DNA of 64,000 bases from Methanobrevibacter sp. YE315 (lineage in GTDB: Archaea > Methanobacteriota > Methanobacteria > Methanobacteriales > Methanobacteriaceae), in contig NZ_CP010834.1 of assembly GCF_001548675.1 (NCBI RefSeq), positions 1,647,501 through 1,711,500 of the forward strand, read 5' to 3'. Below the pieces are notes generated by a model. It was not told the origin of the DNA. It did not search any database and saw only the letters and a program-made list of their open reading frames with translations. A program made the translations under genes and the position numbers. Of the stretch, positions 34,003-43,033 are shown one piece after another. Positions within the stretch are counted from its first letter, which is position 1, and every line of letters starts with the position of its first letter.

Positions 34003-34794
34003 TTAAACATCATCAAGAATGCTTGAGTCTGCACCAGCGATTTCTACAAGATACTCCGCTTCAACAATGTGAAGTTTGGATGGAATTACAATACAATGTA
34101 GGGGCCCTCCAAAATCAAAACCAAGCAATTCTTTGATTTTACCTGCTTTTACACAGACATCTTTTGAACCTACACGTGCAATGCCCATAGCCAATGTATC
34201 TTCACTAATCAACCCTTCACGCTCCAAGGTATCATGTATATTCATCAAATATTCCAATCCCTGATTAACAGTCATGTACCGGTCTTTATGAGCTTGAATA
34301 TCAAGCAAAACAAGAGTATGCATGTCCATCTTCAAGTTCTCTTCAATCGCTTCATAAGGAGATTTTGGATAAAAGTTATAATCTGGGAAGGGAATTGTAG
34401 TTACCTTACCGAATTTATAGCCTTGAAGACCGGAAATGGCAGGCGCTGAAGACAATATTGATGATCCGTGAATAACTTCATAATCTATTCCTTTTTTAGA
34501 ACATTGAACTAGAAAATCACTATGGGTGGTTGCAATTAAAGGATCTCCACCAGTAATCAAAGCAACATCAGAAGTTTTAGCCTCATCGATAAACTTGCTT
34601 TCTTCTTCCACTTCATTTCTAACCAGAACCTCAATTTTTTGTCCAATCAGTTCTTCGATAGCATCGAAACTTGAACCGAACAACCTTGAAGTGAAAAATT
34701 CAGCATAAATCTTATCAACGTTTTTTAAACATTCCAATCCTTTAAGGGATATGTCTTTCTCATCAAATAATCCCAAACCCACTAAATAAAACAT
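34003..34794 (-). CDS. dphB: Diphthine synthase
   Basis: A 263-residue SAM-dependent tetrapyrrole-methylase-fold enzyme starting MFYLVGLGLFDEKDISLKG. GGDPLIATTHSDFL and the GIARVGSKD segment are typical of DphB/Dph5, which methylates the modified histidine of elongation factor 2 during diphthamide synthesis. Length matches the family. Divergent from trm5. Confidence 0.93.
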   Translation of the reverse strand: MFYLVGLGLFDEKDISLKGLECLKNVDKIYAEFFTSRLFGSSFDAIEELIGQKIEVLVRNEVEEESKFIDEAKTSDVALITGGDPLIATTHSDFLVQCSKKGIDYEVIHGSSILSSAPAISGLQGYKFGKVTTIPFPDYNFYPKSPYEAIEENLKMDMHTLVLLDIQAHKDRYMTVNQGLEYLMNIHDTLEREGLISEDTLAMGIARVGSKDVCVKAGKIKELLGFDFGGPLHCIVIPSKLHIVEAEYLVEIAGADSSILDDV

Positions 34795-34830
34795 ATATTA
34801 TTATATAATAATTTAAACATAAAAAACTTT

Positions 34831-35835
34831 ATGAAATGTGTAAAAGTTCCATTAAAACAGTTAAATGATACTCGCATAAAATTAATGGAAAAGGGTATAA
34901 TGAATATGGAATATAGGATTAAAGCCTGTGATGATTTCGGATATATTCCAATAAACGAAGATATTGACGATTATGAAATTGTAGATATTGAACTGGAACC
35001 GATGAAAAAAGTTGCCCACAGCTTTTCTGAATTGCTCGAAGATGAATTAACCCCTTCAGAAATCGAAAACCTGAAAACATCATTTGACACAATCGGAGAT
35101 ATCGTTATTCTAGAGATTCCAGATGATTTATACGAAAAAAGGCAAATAATCGGAGATGCCGCATTCAAATTTACAAAAAGAAAAGCGGTTTATATGAAAA
35201 GAAGTGCGATTAAAGGAACAATACGCATTCGTGATTTGGAATTCTTGGCAGGAGAGGATGACTCCTTTACTATTCACAAAGAGCATGGAGCCCGCTTAAA
35301 ATTGGATGTTCGTGAAGTCTATTTTTCACCAAGGCTTGCAACTGAAAGAAAAAGAGTGATGGAAAGCGTTAAAGATGGTGAAAAGATTCTTGACATGTTC
35401 TGCGGAATAGGGCCATTTCCAATTGTAATTGCAAAAAACAAAAATGTGGAAATTACCGCAGTTGACATCAACGAAGCGGCCATTGGATATCTAAATGAAA
35501 ATATCGGTCTAAACAAATTAAAAGGTTCTATCAAAACCTATTGCGGAGATGTAAGGGAAGTTAGCGAAGGGTTTAAAACCAAGTTTGATAGAATAATAAT
35601 GAATCTTCCAGGCCTCGCCTATACTTTCCTTGATGTTGCAATAAATCTAATTGAAGATGGCGGGACAATAAACTATTATGAATTCTCCGATTCATATGAA
35701 CAGGGAATAAAACGCCTGGAAAAAGAATGTGAAAAGCAAAATAAAAAAGTAGAAATACTTAACTGCCGTAAAGTAAAATCAATTTCACCGGATGAATGGC
35801 ATGTAGCCATTGACGGGAAAATTACAAACAAATAA
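34831..35835 (+). CDS. trm5: tRNA (guanine37-N1)-methyltransferase Trm5
   Basis: A 334-residue class I methyltransferase. An N-terminal D1/D2 region (about 1-160) precedes the Rossmann core with ILDMFCGIGPFPIVIA (motif I) and the catalytic-loop MNLPG motif. It forms m1G37 (and, in some archaea, contributes to wyosine-type bases) to keep the reading frame. The TATA region is shared with the divergent dphB. No strong ribosome binding site is seen before the ATG. Confidence 0.92.
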   Translation: MKCVKVPLKQLNDTRIKLMEKGIMNMEYRIKACDDFGYIPINEDIDDYEIVDIELEPMKKVAHSFSELLEDELTPSEIENLKTSFDTIGDIVILEIPDDLYEKRQIIGDAAFKFTKRKAVYMKRSAIKGTIRIRDLEFLAGEDDSFTIHKEHGARLKLDVREVYFSPRLATERKRVMESVKDGEKILDMFCGIGPFPIVIAKNKNVEITAVDINEAAIGYLNENIGLNKLKGSIKTYCGDVREVSEGFKTKFDRIIMNLPGLAYTFLDVAINLIEDGGTINYYEFSDSYEQGIKRLEKECEKQNKKVEILNCRKVKSISPDEWHVAIDGKITNK

Positions 35836-35849
35836 GAATAGGATTAAAT

Positions 35850-36173
35850 TTAGAAGATAATCCTATTTCCGGTCCAATCAACATTATCGAAAGCATCAGC
35901 TTTCTTTTCATCTTCAAGATATTGTGCCGCATCCCTGTATAATTTTGCTCTGAAAATATCAGGATAAGCAATATATAGCATGTCACCATTACTTCTGGTT
36001 TCTTTCATATATGTCACTTCAAACTGGATAATGGTATCATCTTCCTTATGAAAATGATGGACCTCGTTAGCACATAATATTTTGAAATGTACAAAATCGT
36101 CTTTTAATAATTCATCAACTAGATCTTCTATCAAAGGAGGTAACTTTGAATCTTTATCATATTTAATTTCCAT
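35850..36173 (-). CDS. Unknown small acidic protein
   Basis: A 107-residue soluble protein, MEIKYDKDSKLPPLIEDLVD, with a histidine cluster NEVHHFHKEDD near the middle and a C-terminal helix. No family recognised. The ATG at 36171-36173 follows a GGGGAC stretch and is preferred over an upstream start that adds 12 unlike residues. Convergent with trm5, 14 bp apart. Confidence 0.5.
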   Translation of the reverse strand: MEIKYDKDSKLPPLIEDLVDELLKDDFVHFKILCANEVHHFHKEDDTIIQFEVTYMKETRSNGDMLYIAYPDIFRAKLYRDAAQYLEDEKKADAFDNVDWTGNRIIF

Positions 36174-36541
36174 AATAATGTCCCCTAATTCCCAATTTAA
36201 GAATTTCAATTTTAGTAGAAATCCCCAATGTTATTATATGATTTAAAAGTAATTCCTTAAATAGTTATAGATTGATAGATTTAAATTAATAATATCTTAT
36301 TTTCTCAATATCTAATCCAATGATACTTATTGGCCATCGAACATCTAATAAATTAGACAAACAAAGTTATAACAACAATATAATCTTAAAAAAAAGTATA
36401 AACGGAACAAATTTTTTACAAACCCTTAAAATTAAGAATTGATTTGAACTTTAAAAAATAATTGAACCATAAAAAGTAGTTTCTTTAAAAAAAAAAGCGA
36501 AATAAATAAAAAAAATAGGAAAAAAGTTAGATATTAAATAT
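36174..36541. other. Non-coding AT-rich stretch
   Basis: About 370 bases between the unknown gene ending at 35850 (which starts at 36173) and the secreted protein gene ending at 36542. It contains the promoter of the former and, at about 36440-36540 on the minus strand, a T-rich tract downstream of the secreted protein gene that could act as terminator. No gene found. Confidence 0.4.
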
Positions 36542-36970
36542 CTAACATAAGTAGTAGTGTTCGTATCCACCGCCACCAAGGCTTCCGCCAAAAGTAGTGT
36601 AGAAGTTATTTGCACTTCCACCACCAATGCTTCCGCCAAGAGTGCTGTGGAAACCACTTCCACCATAGAGGGTTGGTCTTAAGGAAATATCATCGCATAA
36701 TCCTCTAGGGTTTCTTTCATGATGAGTCCAACTTAAGTCTTTAAGGTAACTCCATAAATCAGGTTTTTTAGTTGATTGGAGTACAGCTGGAGAGTCTTGA
36801 ACGATAGGTTGAGGGTCTTGAACGATAGGTTGAACATCCGGTACAATAGGTTGGTCATCTTGAATGATAAGTACGTCAGAAGTGCCAGCATCCACATCGC
36901 TAGCACAAACAAAACTAAAGCCTGCTAAGGCAATAGAAATCAAAAGTAAAGTAAATATAATCTTTCTCAT
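36542..36970 (-). CDS. Small secreted protein with QPIV repeats and Gly-rich tail
   Basis: A 142-residue exported protein. The signal peptide MRKIIFTLLLISIALAGFSF ends before a VCASDVDAG-like cleavage region. Three or four DxQPIV repeats follow (about 39-62), then WSYLKDLSWTHHERNPRG and a glycine-rich C-terminus ending in cysteine (YEHYYLC). No known family. Its promoter carries the palindrome shared with the genes at 39826 and 46418, so all three are probably controlled together. Confidence 0.7.
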   Translation of the reverse strand: MRKIIFTLLLISIALAGFSFVCASDVDAGTSDVLIIQDDQPIVPDVQPIVQDPQPIVQDSPAVLQSTKKPDLWSYLKDLSWTHHERNPRGLCDDISLRPTLYGGSGFHSTLGGSIGGGSANNFYTTFGGSLGGGGYEHYYLC

Positions 36971-37054
36971 AATAATAATCCCTTTTATTTAGTATAATGA
37001 CTGTGAAATATTTTTTCCACATTTCATCATCTACTTATTATTATCTAAAAGACC

Positions 37055-37092
37055 ATATATAAAGTTTTTCGCATGTAAGTGCTTACTTGCAT
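37055..37092 (-). promoter_or_regulatory. Palindrome-BRE-TATA promoter, copy 1
   Basis: On the minus strand a 20-bp imperfect palindrome (plus-strand sequence ATGTAAGTGCTTACTTGCAT, 37073-37092) is followed by GCGAAAAAC (BRE) and TTTATATATGG (TATA). Arms fit RTGNAAGT-N4-ACTTNCAY. It lies about 90-120 nt upstream of the start at 36970. The same unit with the same spacing occurs at 40073-40111 and 46950-46993. Confidence 0.7.
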
Positions 37093-37493
37093 TCTTAAAT
37101 AGCTAAATAAAGACTATAATAACTATTTTTTAAGTTTAAAGTTTAAATTGAATGTTTTTAATCAAATAAAACTTTAAGAATAATTGTTCGCATTACAACA
37201 AAATAATATATGCCACATATTAATTATATGCTAAAATCAGTTATTCGATTGGAAATACTCCCAATAAACTTATTAAAAACTATAAACTGAAATATTTAGA
37301 TAATATGAAAACTAGGATAAATACAACTAGAAATACAACTAAAACATATAATTTTCATGTTTTTGAAAAACATTGTTGGAAATTGGTCTCTTTTAAAAAC
37401 ATGCGCAATTTAATCTTTACTGGGTTTTTGGTTTGAAGTGAAACTTTCACAATCAAACATTCATTTTAAAGAAAAAAAAATAAGAATTATTGT
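37093..37493. other. Intergenic DNA, no gene seen
   Basis: About 400 AT-rich bases between the palindrome promoter and the mtnA stop. A 43-codon frame starting at 37305 on the plus strand has no ribosome binding site or recognisable sequence and is not counted as a gene. Confidence 0.4.
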
Positions 37494-38423
37494 CTAAATC
37501 GGATCAATTATTCCCTTTTCAGTAATAATTCCTGTAATCAGCTCTTTTGGAGTTATATCAAATGCAGGATTTATGACTTCGGTTCCTTCAGGACAGATTC
37601 TTGCCCCTCCATAATACCTTACTTCATCACCATCCCTTTCTTCTATGACAGTATCATAAATATCGATTTCATTGTCAAAAGTGGAGTATGGAGCTGCTAC
37701 ATAAAATGGAATATCATGATATTTAGCGGCTAAAGCAACCATGAAAGATCCGACCTTATTTACAACACCGCCTCGGGCGATTCTATCAGCACCGATGACA
37801 ACCTTGTCAATCTTGCCCTGTGACATTAAAAATCCTGATGCAACATCAGGTATCAATTTAACTGGAATGTTTTCCTGCTGCATTTCCCAAACGCTTAGGC
37901 TGGCTCCCTGTCCGCGCGGACGGGTTTCATCACAGATTACATTAATGTTTTTGCCTTGTTCATGTGCTGCCCTGATTACACCCAATGCGGTTCCATAGTC
38001 AACGCATGCAAGAGCGCCTGCATTGCAGTGGGTTAGGATAGTATCGCCTTCATCAATGACTTCAGCACCGAATTTTCCAATAGCCCTATTGGTGGCCATA
38101 TCTTCTTCATACATTTTTAAGGCTTCAGTTAAAGCATTTTCACTATTAAGAACCCTATCCACTGCCCAAAATAGGTTTACGGCAGTTGGCCTTGCAGCCT
38201 TAATTTCTTCAGCTGCTTTTTCCAAGTCAACACCTTCCATATCTGCTAATGCCATTGCAAAGCCAGCAGATACTCCAATAGCTGGAGCGCCACGAACAAT
38301 CATGTCCTTAATTGCAGTAATAACATCCTGATAATTATCACAATAAACATAGGTCAATTCATCAGGAAGTTTTGTTTGATCAATAAGCTTTAATTTGTTA
38401 TCTTCCCATTCAAGTGTTTTCAT
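37494..38423 (-). CDS. mtnA: S-methyl-5-thioribose-1-phosphate isomerase (aIF2B-like)
   Basis: A 309-residue sugar-phosphate isomerase. It has MIVRGAPAIGVSAGFAMALA, the catalytic cysteine region ILTHCNAGALACVDYGTALG and the catalytic aspartate in VIGADRIARGGVVNKVGS. In methionine salvage it converts methylthioribose-1-phosphate to the ribulose form; archaeal relatives are often mislabelled translation factor eIF-2B. The start MKTLEWEDNK at 38423 has AGGTG upstream and fits the family; an upstream in-frame start adds 30 AT-driven residues. Confidence 0.88.
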   Translation of the reverse strand: MKTLEWEDNKLKLIDQTKLPDELTYVYCDNYQDVITAIKDMIVRGAPAIGVSAGFAMALADMEGVDLEKAAEEIKAARPTAVNLFWAVDRVLNSENALTEALKMYEEDMATNRAIGKFGAEVIDEGDTILTHCNAGALACVDYGTALGVIRAAHEQGKNINVICDETRPRGQGASLSVWEMQQENIPVKLIPDVASGFLMSQGKIDKVVIGADRIARGGVVNKVGSFMVALAAKYHDIPFYVAAPYSTFDNEIDIYDTVIEERDGDEVRYYGGARICPEGTEVINPAFDITPKELITGIITEKGIIDPI

Positions 38424-38572
38424 AATAACACCTAATCTATTAAAAAAAAGTTTAAAAAGTTTGAAAGCATAATTAACGTTAGTTTCTAATTTTTTTAATG
38501 TATAAAAATACAATTAAAGGTTTTATAATTATGCTTTCCCGTCTAATTTAATATCCGAAATGGATTGATTAG

Positions 38573-38593
38573 AGATGTATTAAAAATACATCT
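38573..38593. other. Perfect 9-bp hairpin between ppaC and mtnA
   Basis: AGATGTATT and AATACATCT form an inverted repeat with a 3-nt loop. It lies about 80 bp after the ppaC stop and upstream of the mtnA promoter. No T-run adjoins it on the minus strand. It may be an operator or a processing hairpin. Confidence 0.4.
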
Positions 38594-38674
38594 ACTTATT
38601 ATTTATAAACTAATCATTTATAAATCTTACTTAAAAATGTAAGAAACCCTCATTATTTAGTAATACTAAAATAA

Positions 38675-39595
38675 TTATGCATTATCTGTCATAATAGGGA
38701 CTACTTGTTTTTTACGTGAAACAACACCTACAAGTAAAACAGTGTTATCTTCTAATTCGACGTCATATGCTTTTTCAACAAGACTTGATTGTTCCCCAAG
38801 TACAATTACCTGGGAATTGCTGTTAACAATATCAGTTATCAAAAGCATGAATAAATCTAAATTTTCCTCATCAATTATCCTATTCATCTCTTCTTCAAGT
38901 TCTTCTTTCATTTCCATGACTTCATCGATGTCAGCAGTATTGACTTGATTTACAATTGATTTCACATCTTTAAAGTCAATTTGTTTTGCATCAAGAGATA
39001 GAATTTCTTCAATTGAGAAATCACTTAAATCTGTTCCTGCCTTAAGCATTTCCAGACCATATTCCTCATAGTCAATTTCTGCGATTTTTGCAAGTTTTTC
39101 AACTGCAACTTTGTCGTCTTCAGTGGTAGTTGGAGATTTCAAAAGCAAAGTGTCAGAGATAATAGCAGATAACATTAATGTAGCTATTTCTTTTGTAATT
39201 TCTACACCGTTTTCTTCATATAATTTGCATAAAATAGTTTCAGTACAGCCTACCGGTTCAAATCTTAAAAATAAAGGATATGAAGTTTCTAAAGCTAGTT
39301 TATGGTGATCTACGACTTTCAATATTTTTGCATTCTCTAGGTTATCCACAGATTCTGCAGGGGAATTGTGGTCTACCAAAATAACATTTGCATCATCTTC
39401 AACAGCATCTAAAAGTTCTGGTGCTTCAATATCCAAATAATTTAAAATAAATTCAGTTTCCTTATTGATGCCTCCTAACCTATAGGCTTTAGCATCAGTA
39501 TTTCCTAATTCATTTTCCAAGTTAGCCATTACTAAACTAGAAGTAATTGAATCACTATCGGGACTTTTATGTCCAAAAACATAAGTTTTAACCAT
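38675..39595 (-). CDS. ppaC: Manganese-dependent inorganic pyrophosphatase
   Basis: A 306-residue DHH-family (class II) pyrophosphatase. Metal ligands are visible in GHKSPDSDSITSS, ILVDHNSPAE and KVVDHHKLAL, with the C-terminal DHHA2 substrate domain ending near SRKKQVVPIM. It hydrolyses pyrophosphate to drive biosynthesis. Length is standard. Confidence 0.94.
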   Translation of the reverse strand: MVKTYVFGHKSPDSDSITSSLVMANLENELGNTDAKAYRLGGINKETEFILNYLDIEAPELLDAVEDDANVILVDHNSPAESVDNLENAKILKVVDHHKLALETSYPLFLRFEPVGCTETILCKLYEENGVEITKEIATLMLSAIISDTLLLKSPTTTEDDKVAVEKLAKIAEIDYEEYGLEMLKAGTDLSDFSIEEILSLDAKQIDFKDVKSIVNQVNTADIDEVMEMKEELEEEMNRIIDEENLDLFMLLITDIVNSNSQVIVLGEQSSLVEKAYDVELEDNTVLLVGVVSRKKQVVPIMTDNA

Positions 39596-39776
39596 ATTAT
39601 CGTTTCCTCAAAAAATTGATAAAAATAAAATTAATATCAGTTAATTATTTAATTTTCATCTCTATTTAATATTACTATGAAAAATTAGATTAGTATAAAA
39701 AATTAGATTAGTATAAAAAACTAGAAAAAAAGAACTTAGCAAATATCAATAAACATTCGCTTTCAAACATTATTAT

Positions 39777-39800
39777 TTAAATATACATTATTTCACCTCC
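39777..39800 (-). other. Strong ribosome binding site before a three-codon reading frame
   Basis: GGAGGTGAAATA (39789-39800, minus strand) is followed by ATG TAT ATT TAA (39777-39788). The site is stronger than those of many real genes here. It lies 26 nt downstream of the cysteine-rich peptide gene and probably on its transcript. It could be a minimal translated element, a decayed gene or a ribosome landing site. Confidence 0.4.
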
Positions 39801-39825
39801 AATCATTTTATATGAAATATTGTAC

Positions 39826-39978
39826 CTACATCATCCTGCTTGTGAAGCATTCACATCCTACATCAACAGGAGATAGGCCATCTATTACTGGACAATTGGA
39901 ACATCTTCCATTGTCGGAAAAATTTTCATCAAACTTATAATATTCACAGTTTCCATGTATTTTTATTAAGTTTATCAT
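39826..39978 (-). CDS. Cysteine-rich 50-residue peptide
   Basis: MINLIKIHGNCEYYKFDENF followed by SDNGRCSNCPVIDGLSPVDVGCECFTSRMM. The five cysteines (GNCEYY, GRCSNC, VGCECF) suggest a metal-binding knuckle. There is no signal peptide. A GAGGTG ribosome binding site lies 5 nt before the ATG. The promoter at 40073-40111 carries the palindrome shared with two secreted-protein genes. No family recognised. Confidence 0.7.
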   Translation of the reverse strand: MINLIKIHGNCEYYKFDENFSDNGRCSNCPVIDGLSPVDVGCECFTSRMM

Positions 39979-40072
39979 AATTACACCTCAAATCATAATT
40001 TAATAAATATTACATATGTTGCTTTAAACTTTATTGCAACATACCACACTTACAATTTAGTTTATTAAAAGA

Positions 40073-40111
40073 CATATAAATAGTTTTTCGAGTGCAAGTG
40101 CCCACTTACAT
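40073..40111 (-). promoter_or_regulatory. Palindrome-BRE-TATA promoter, copy 2
   Basis: Plus-strand GTGCAAGTGCCCACTTACAT (40092-40111) adjoins, on the minus strand, CGAAAAACTA (BRE) and TTTATATG (TATA, about 40073-40082). The expected start of transcription near 40050 gives a leader of about 70 nt for the cysteine-rich peptide gene at 39978. Confidence 0.7.
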
Positions 40112-40270
40112 CTTTAAATAATAAAAAAACGAAAAATAATGCAATATTCTGAAGATAAGAACTAATAAAATCCTAAATTAAAAATTAAATAACAAAAATG
40201 AAAAAAAAATATTAAAAGAATGAGTCTGTAAAAATTTACAGACGCAAAAAATAGAAAATATCAAGAATGT

Positions 40271-41137
40271 TTAGTAATGACTTTGTGGTGTCATTCCTAA
40301 ATGATGATCTTCGCTTTTTTTACCAGGTATTCCGTAAGCGTCCGCCCTGCATTGGGTGCATGCCCTGAATACTGGAATAATCTCTTCAACTTCTTCCCTG
40401 ACCTTTTCCATCATCATACAGTCAGGCCTTTCCAAGTCTTTCATTTTTCCCAATGGAATTAAAGGCAATACATTCATCATGGCCGCTCCACGTTTTTCAA
40501 CTTCACGGGCAATTTCAACAATATGCTCATCGTTTACGCCCGGAATTAAAACTGAGTTAACTTTAACAACCAGACCATTAGCAGCTGCCTTTTCAACACC
40601 TTCCAATTGATTTTTGATTAAGATTTCAACAGCTTCCCTGCCTTTGTAAACTTTTCCTTCGTATTTGATGAAAGAATAGATATTTTCAGCGATTGCAGGA
40701 TCAACTGCATTGATGGTTACGGTAACGGAATTTACTCCAAGTTCTGCAAGCTTATCAGCATACTTTGGTAGTAAAAGACCATTAGTACTCATACATTTTA
40801 TTAAATCCGGCTGTTCAGTGGCTAATTTTTCAAAGAATTCAAATGTTTCTTCATTGGCAAGTGAATCACCGGGACCGGCTACTCCTACAACGGCAATAGG
40901 ACCATCTGCAGTAACATCATTAATGTGAGTAATTGCATCATCAGGTTTCATTATGCAGCTTGTAACACCAGGTCTGTCTTCTTCATTGTTAATATCCCTT
41001 GTACAGAAGTTACAAAAGATATTACATTTTGGTGCAACTGGTACGTGTGCTCTTCCGACTTTATCATGCATTTTTTCATTAAAACATGGATGTGCTCTTG
41101 TAATATGTGCGAATCTTGAACCTTTATGTTCATTCAT
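40271..41137 (-). CDS. nifB: NifB-type radical SAM protein (FeS-carbide cluster synthase)
   Basis: A 288-residue stand-alone NifB. The radical SAM cluster motif is CNIFCNFC (about residues 37-44), preceded by HPCFNEKMHDKVGRAHVPVAP, and the C-terminal cysteine pair FRACTQCRADAYG binds one of the precursor clusters. NifB makes the [8Fe-9S-C] L-cluster. No nitrogenase genes are nearby; instead it is the last gene of the mmp3-6-5-15-17 operon, 67 bp after mmp17. That suggests it supplies L-cluster-like centres for MCR activation. The C-terminal NafY/NifX domain of many bacterial NifBs is absent, as usual in methanogens. Confidence 0.9.
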   Translation of the reverse strand: MNEHKGSRFAHITRAHPCFNEKMHDKVGRAHVPVAPKCNIFCNFCTRDINNEEDRPGVTSCIMKPDDAITHINDVTADGPIAVVGVAGPGDSLANEETFEFFEKLATEQPDLIKCMSTNGLLLPKYADKLAELGVNSVTVTINAVDPAIAENIYSFIKYEGKVYKGREAVEILIKNQLEGVEKAAANGLVVKVNSVLIPGVNDEHIVEIAREVEKRGAAMMNVLPLIPLGKMKDLERPDCMMMEKVREEVEEIIPVFRACTQCRADAYGIPGKKSEDHHLGMTPQSHY

Positions 41138-41204
41138 AATACCACTACTCCTAAAATATAACTCCTGTTATTTTGTATTGATACGAACAAATATATAAAC
41201 CTTT

Positions 41205-41765
41205 CTATTTGCCGTTGTTCAATTCGTCAATATACTCATGAGCTTTTTCAATCCATTCATCTTTAATTAACTCGTCAGTAGCTACAACAGTTACAATATC
41301 TTCAGTAGACAAATCTTTAATAATTTTAAAGCCTTCCGGCAATATTCTAAAGATTGCATCGTAAATACGCCTTTGCAAATTAGAATGAGGGTCATCAACA
41401 ACGACTGATTTTAAATCTGTATGGTCCCCATTAAGTTCAAGCTGATACCTATTAGGCTGATAGATTTCATCCCTTGAAAATTCCATCCATAATATCTTTA
41501 GGATGTTTGGAAGATAGTTCTCATTATCAATCAAAATCATAGTTTTATCGTTGGCCTTATCATAGGACAAATTAGCTACATCCTCAAATTTAACTGCAGT
41601 AGAAGTCTTTCTCATTTTAATAGCTAAAACAAATACAGGGTCATCTGGATTAACATAAGCTTTCAAATCATCAACGGAAGCTCCCAAAACTAAATCCTGA
41701 AAGATCTGTTTGATGATGATTTCATAAACTTCTGCACCTCTTTCATCATAGCATTCAACTAACAT
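41205..41765 (-). CDS. mmp17: Methanogenesis marker protein 17
   Basis: A 186-residue protein, MLVECYDERGAEVYEIIIKQ, matching the methanogenesis marker 17 family. In Methanococcus maripaludis Mmp17 copurifies with McrC, Mmp3, Mmp7 and component A2 in the ATP-driven MCR activation complex. The ATG at 41763-41765 is chosen over a preceding TTG. It follows mmp15 by about 20 bp. Confidence 0.85.
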   Translation of the reverse strand: MLVECYDERGAEVYEIIIKQIFQDLVLGASVDDLKAYVNPDDPVFVLAIKMRKTSTAVKFEDVANLSYDKANDKTMILIDNENYLPNILKILWMEFSRDEIYQPNRYQLELNGDHTDLKSVVVDDPHSNLQRRIYDAIFRILPEGFKIIKDLSTEDIVTVVATDELIKDEWIEKAHEYIDELNNGK

Positions 41766-41787
41766 CAAATCAACCCTTTAAAAATAT

Positions 41788-43029
41788 TTATTTATTATCT
41801 TGTCTGTGTCCCATTCCAGAAACCAAAAGGGCTGCTCCTACAGCACCAATGTGTTGGGAATATTCAGGAACAATAACTTCAATTCCACCTAAAGTTTCAC
41901 TTACTGCTTCTACAAGACCTGAAATTAAACTAGTTCCTCCCACTTGGATTAAAGGTTCACGAATGTCAATTTCTTGCAATTGTTGTTCATAAACTTGTTC
42001 AGAAACGGAGTGACATGCTGCAGCAGCAACATCAGCTTTAGAACCCCCTGCCGCAAGTGTGGTAACGAGGTCTTGAATACCAAATACGATACAGTATGAA
42101 TTCAACATAGCTTTTCTCCAGTCACCTTGCACAGCTAACGGACCGAGTTCTGTAATATCCACATCCAATCTGCGGGAAGTCATATCCAAGAATCTTCCGG
42201 ATGCACCTGCACAGATACCACCCATGGTAAAGTTATCCGGAATACCGTTGTTAACGGTAATAACCTTGTTATCCATACCACCAATATCCAATACTGTAGC
42301 TTCGCCTTTTTGGCAATCAGCCAAATATACTGCACCTTTTGCGTTAACGGACAATTCTTCCTGAATGAGTTCTGCATTAAATTCCTGACCCATAGTGAAT
42401 CTACCATAACCAGTAGTTCCAATACCGTCTACATCATCCCATCCATAATCAGTATTTGAAAATGCTTCAGCAGCAGCTGTTTTTGCAGATTCAATGATGT
42501 CCTTAGTAGCTGTCCATCCGGTACCAATAACTTGGTTGTTTTCCATAAGTACAGCTTTTGTAGTGGTTGAACCTGAGTCTAAACCAAGAGTAAGTCCTTC
42601 TTGTTTTTCACGAGCAAGAATGTTTCTACGAGTTACAGTAGTAGCCAATGCTTCCATACGGATGAACAGTTCATCTGCTTTTGTTCTTTCAGTAAATGAA
42701 TAAGTAACTACAGGAATACGTGTATTGTTTTGGATAAATCTCCTGACTTCATTTCTAACTAATGCTGCTTCAGCACATCTAAAACAGGTTGCAATAAATA
42801 CTGCATCCGGTTTGGATCTGCCTTCAACAATAGCCATAGCTCTTGCAATCATTAATTTCAAACTTGAACTTTGAGCTGAAAATCCAAATTTCTCATAAGA
42901 CTCATCAATGTAATCCAAATCAATTTCAGGAAGAACAATTTCAGCACCGAACTTATTTGCCGCTTTTTCAATTTCCTTTTGAATTCCACTATATTCTGTT
43001 CCACATGAAACTAAAGCAATTTTAACCAT
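41788..43029 (-). CDS. mmp15: Methanogenesis marker protein 15 (BcrAD/BadFG-type ATPase)
   Basis: A 413-residue ASKHA-fold ATPase related to activators of 2-hydroxyacyl-CoA dehydratases. It has the phosphate loop [13 protein letters not shown] (about residues 143-155), a second phosphate motif [14 protein letters not shown] and the cluster-type cysteine region [14 protein letters not shown]. Such activators use ATP to drive low-potential electron transfer, so a role in reductive MCR activation is attractive but inferred. GAGGAGG precedes the ATG at 43029; it begins 4 nt after mmp5 ends. Confidence 0.87.
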   Translation of the reverse strand: MVKIALVSCGTEYSGIQKEIEKAANKFGAEIVLPEIDLDYIDESYEKFGFSAQSSSLKLMIARAMAIVEGRSKPDAVFIATCFRCAEAALVRNEVRRFIQNNTRIPVVTYSFTERTKADELFIRMEALATTVTRRNILAREKQEGLTLGLDSGSTTTKAVLMENNQVIGTGWTATKDIIESAKTAAAEAFSNTDYGWDDVDGIGTTGYGRFTMGQEFNAELIQEELSVNAKGAVYLADCQKGEATVLDIGGMDNKVITVNNGIPDNFTMGGICAGASGRFLDMTSRRLDVDITELGPLAVQGDWRKAMLNSYCIVFGIQDLVTTLAAGGSKADVAAAACHSVSEQVYEQQLQEIDIREPLIQVGGTSLISGLVEAVSETLGGIEVIVPEYSQHIGAVGAALLVSGMGHRQDNK

Positions 43030-43033
43030 ATTA

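Noticed and set aside
37305-37436. A 43-codon frame in the gap before mtnA
   Set aside because: It has no ribosome binding site, no recognisable composition and lies in AT-rich DNA.
37494-38423. Translation initiation factor eIF-2B subunit
   Set aside because: The catalytic Cys and Asp motifs of methylthioribose-1-phosphate isomerase are present, so the enzyme call is better.
38573-38593. Hairpin as a third copy of the small RNA element
   Set aside because: The arm sequence is partly similar (ACATCTACTT), but the TATA box spacing, the ATACGATGTGAA start and the C-rich tail are all missing.
40271-41137. nifB as evidence of nitrogen fixation
   Set aside because: No nitrogenase structural gene lies nearby, and nifB is found in methanogens beside MCR-activation genes. 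Alone it does not indicate diazotrophy.
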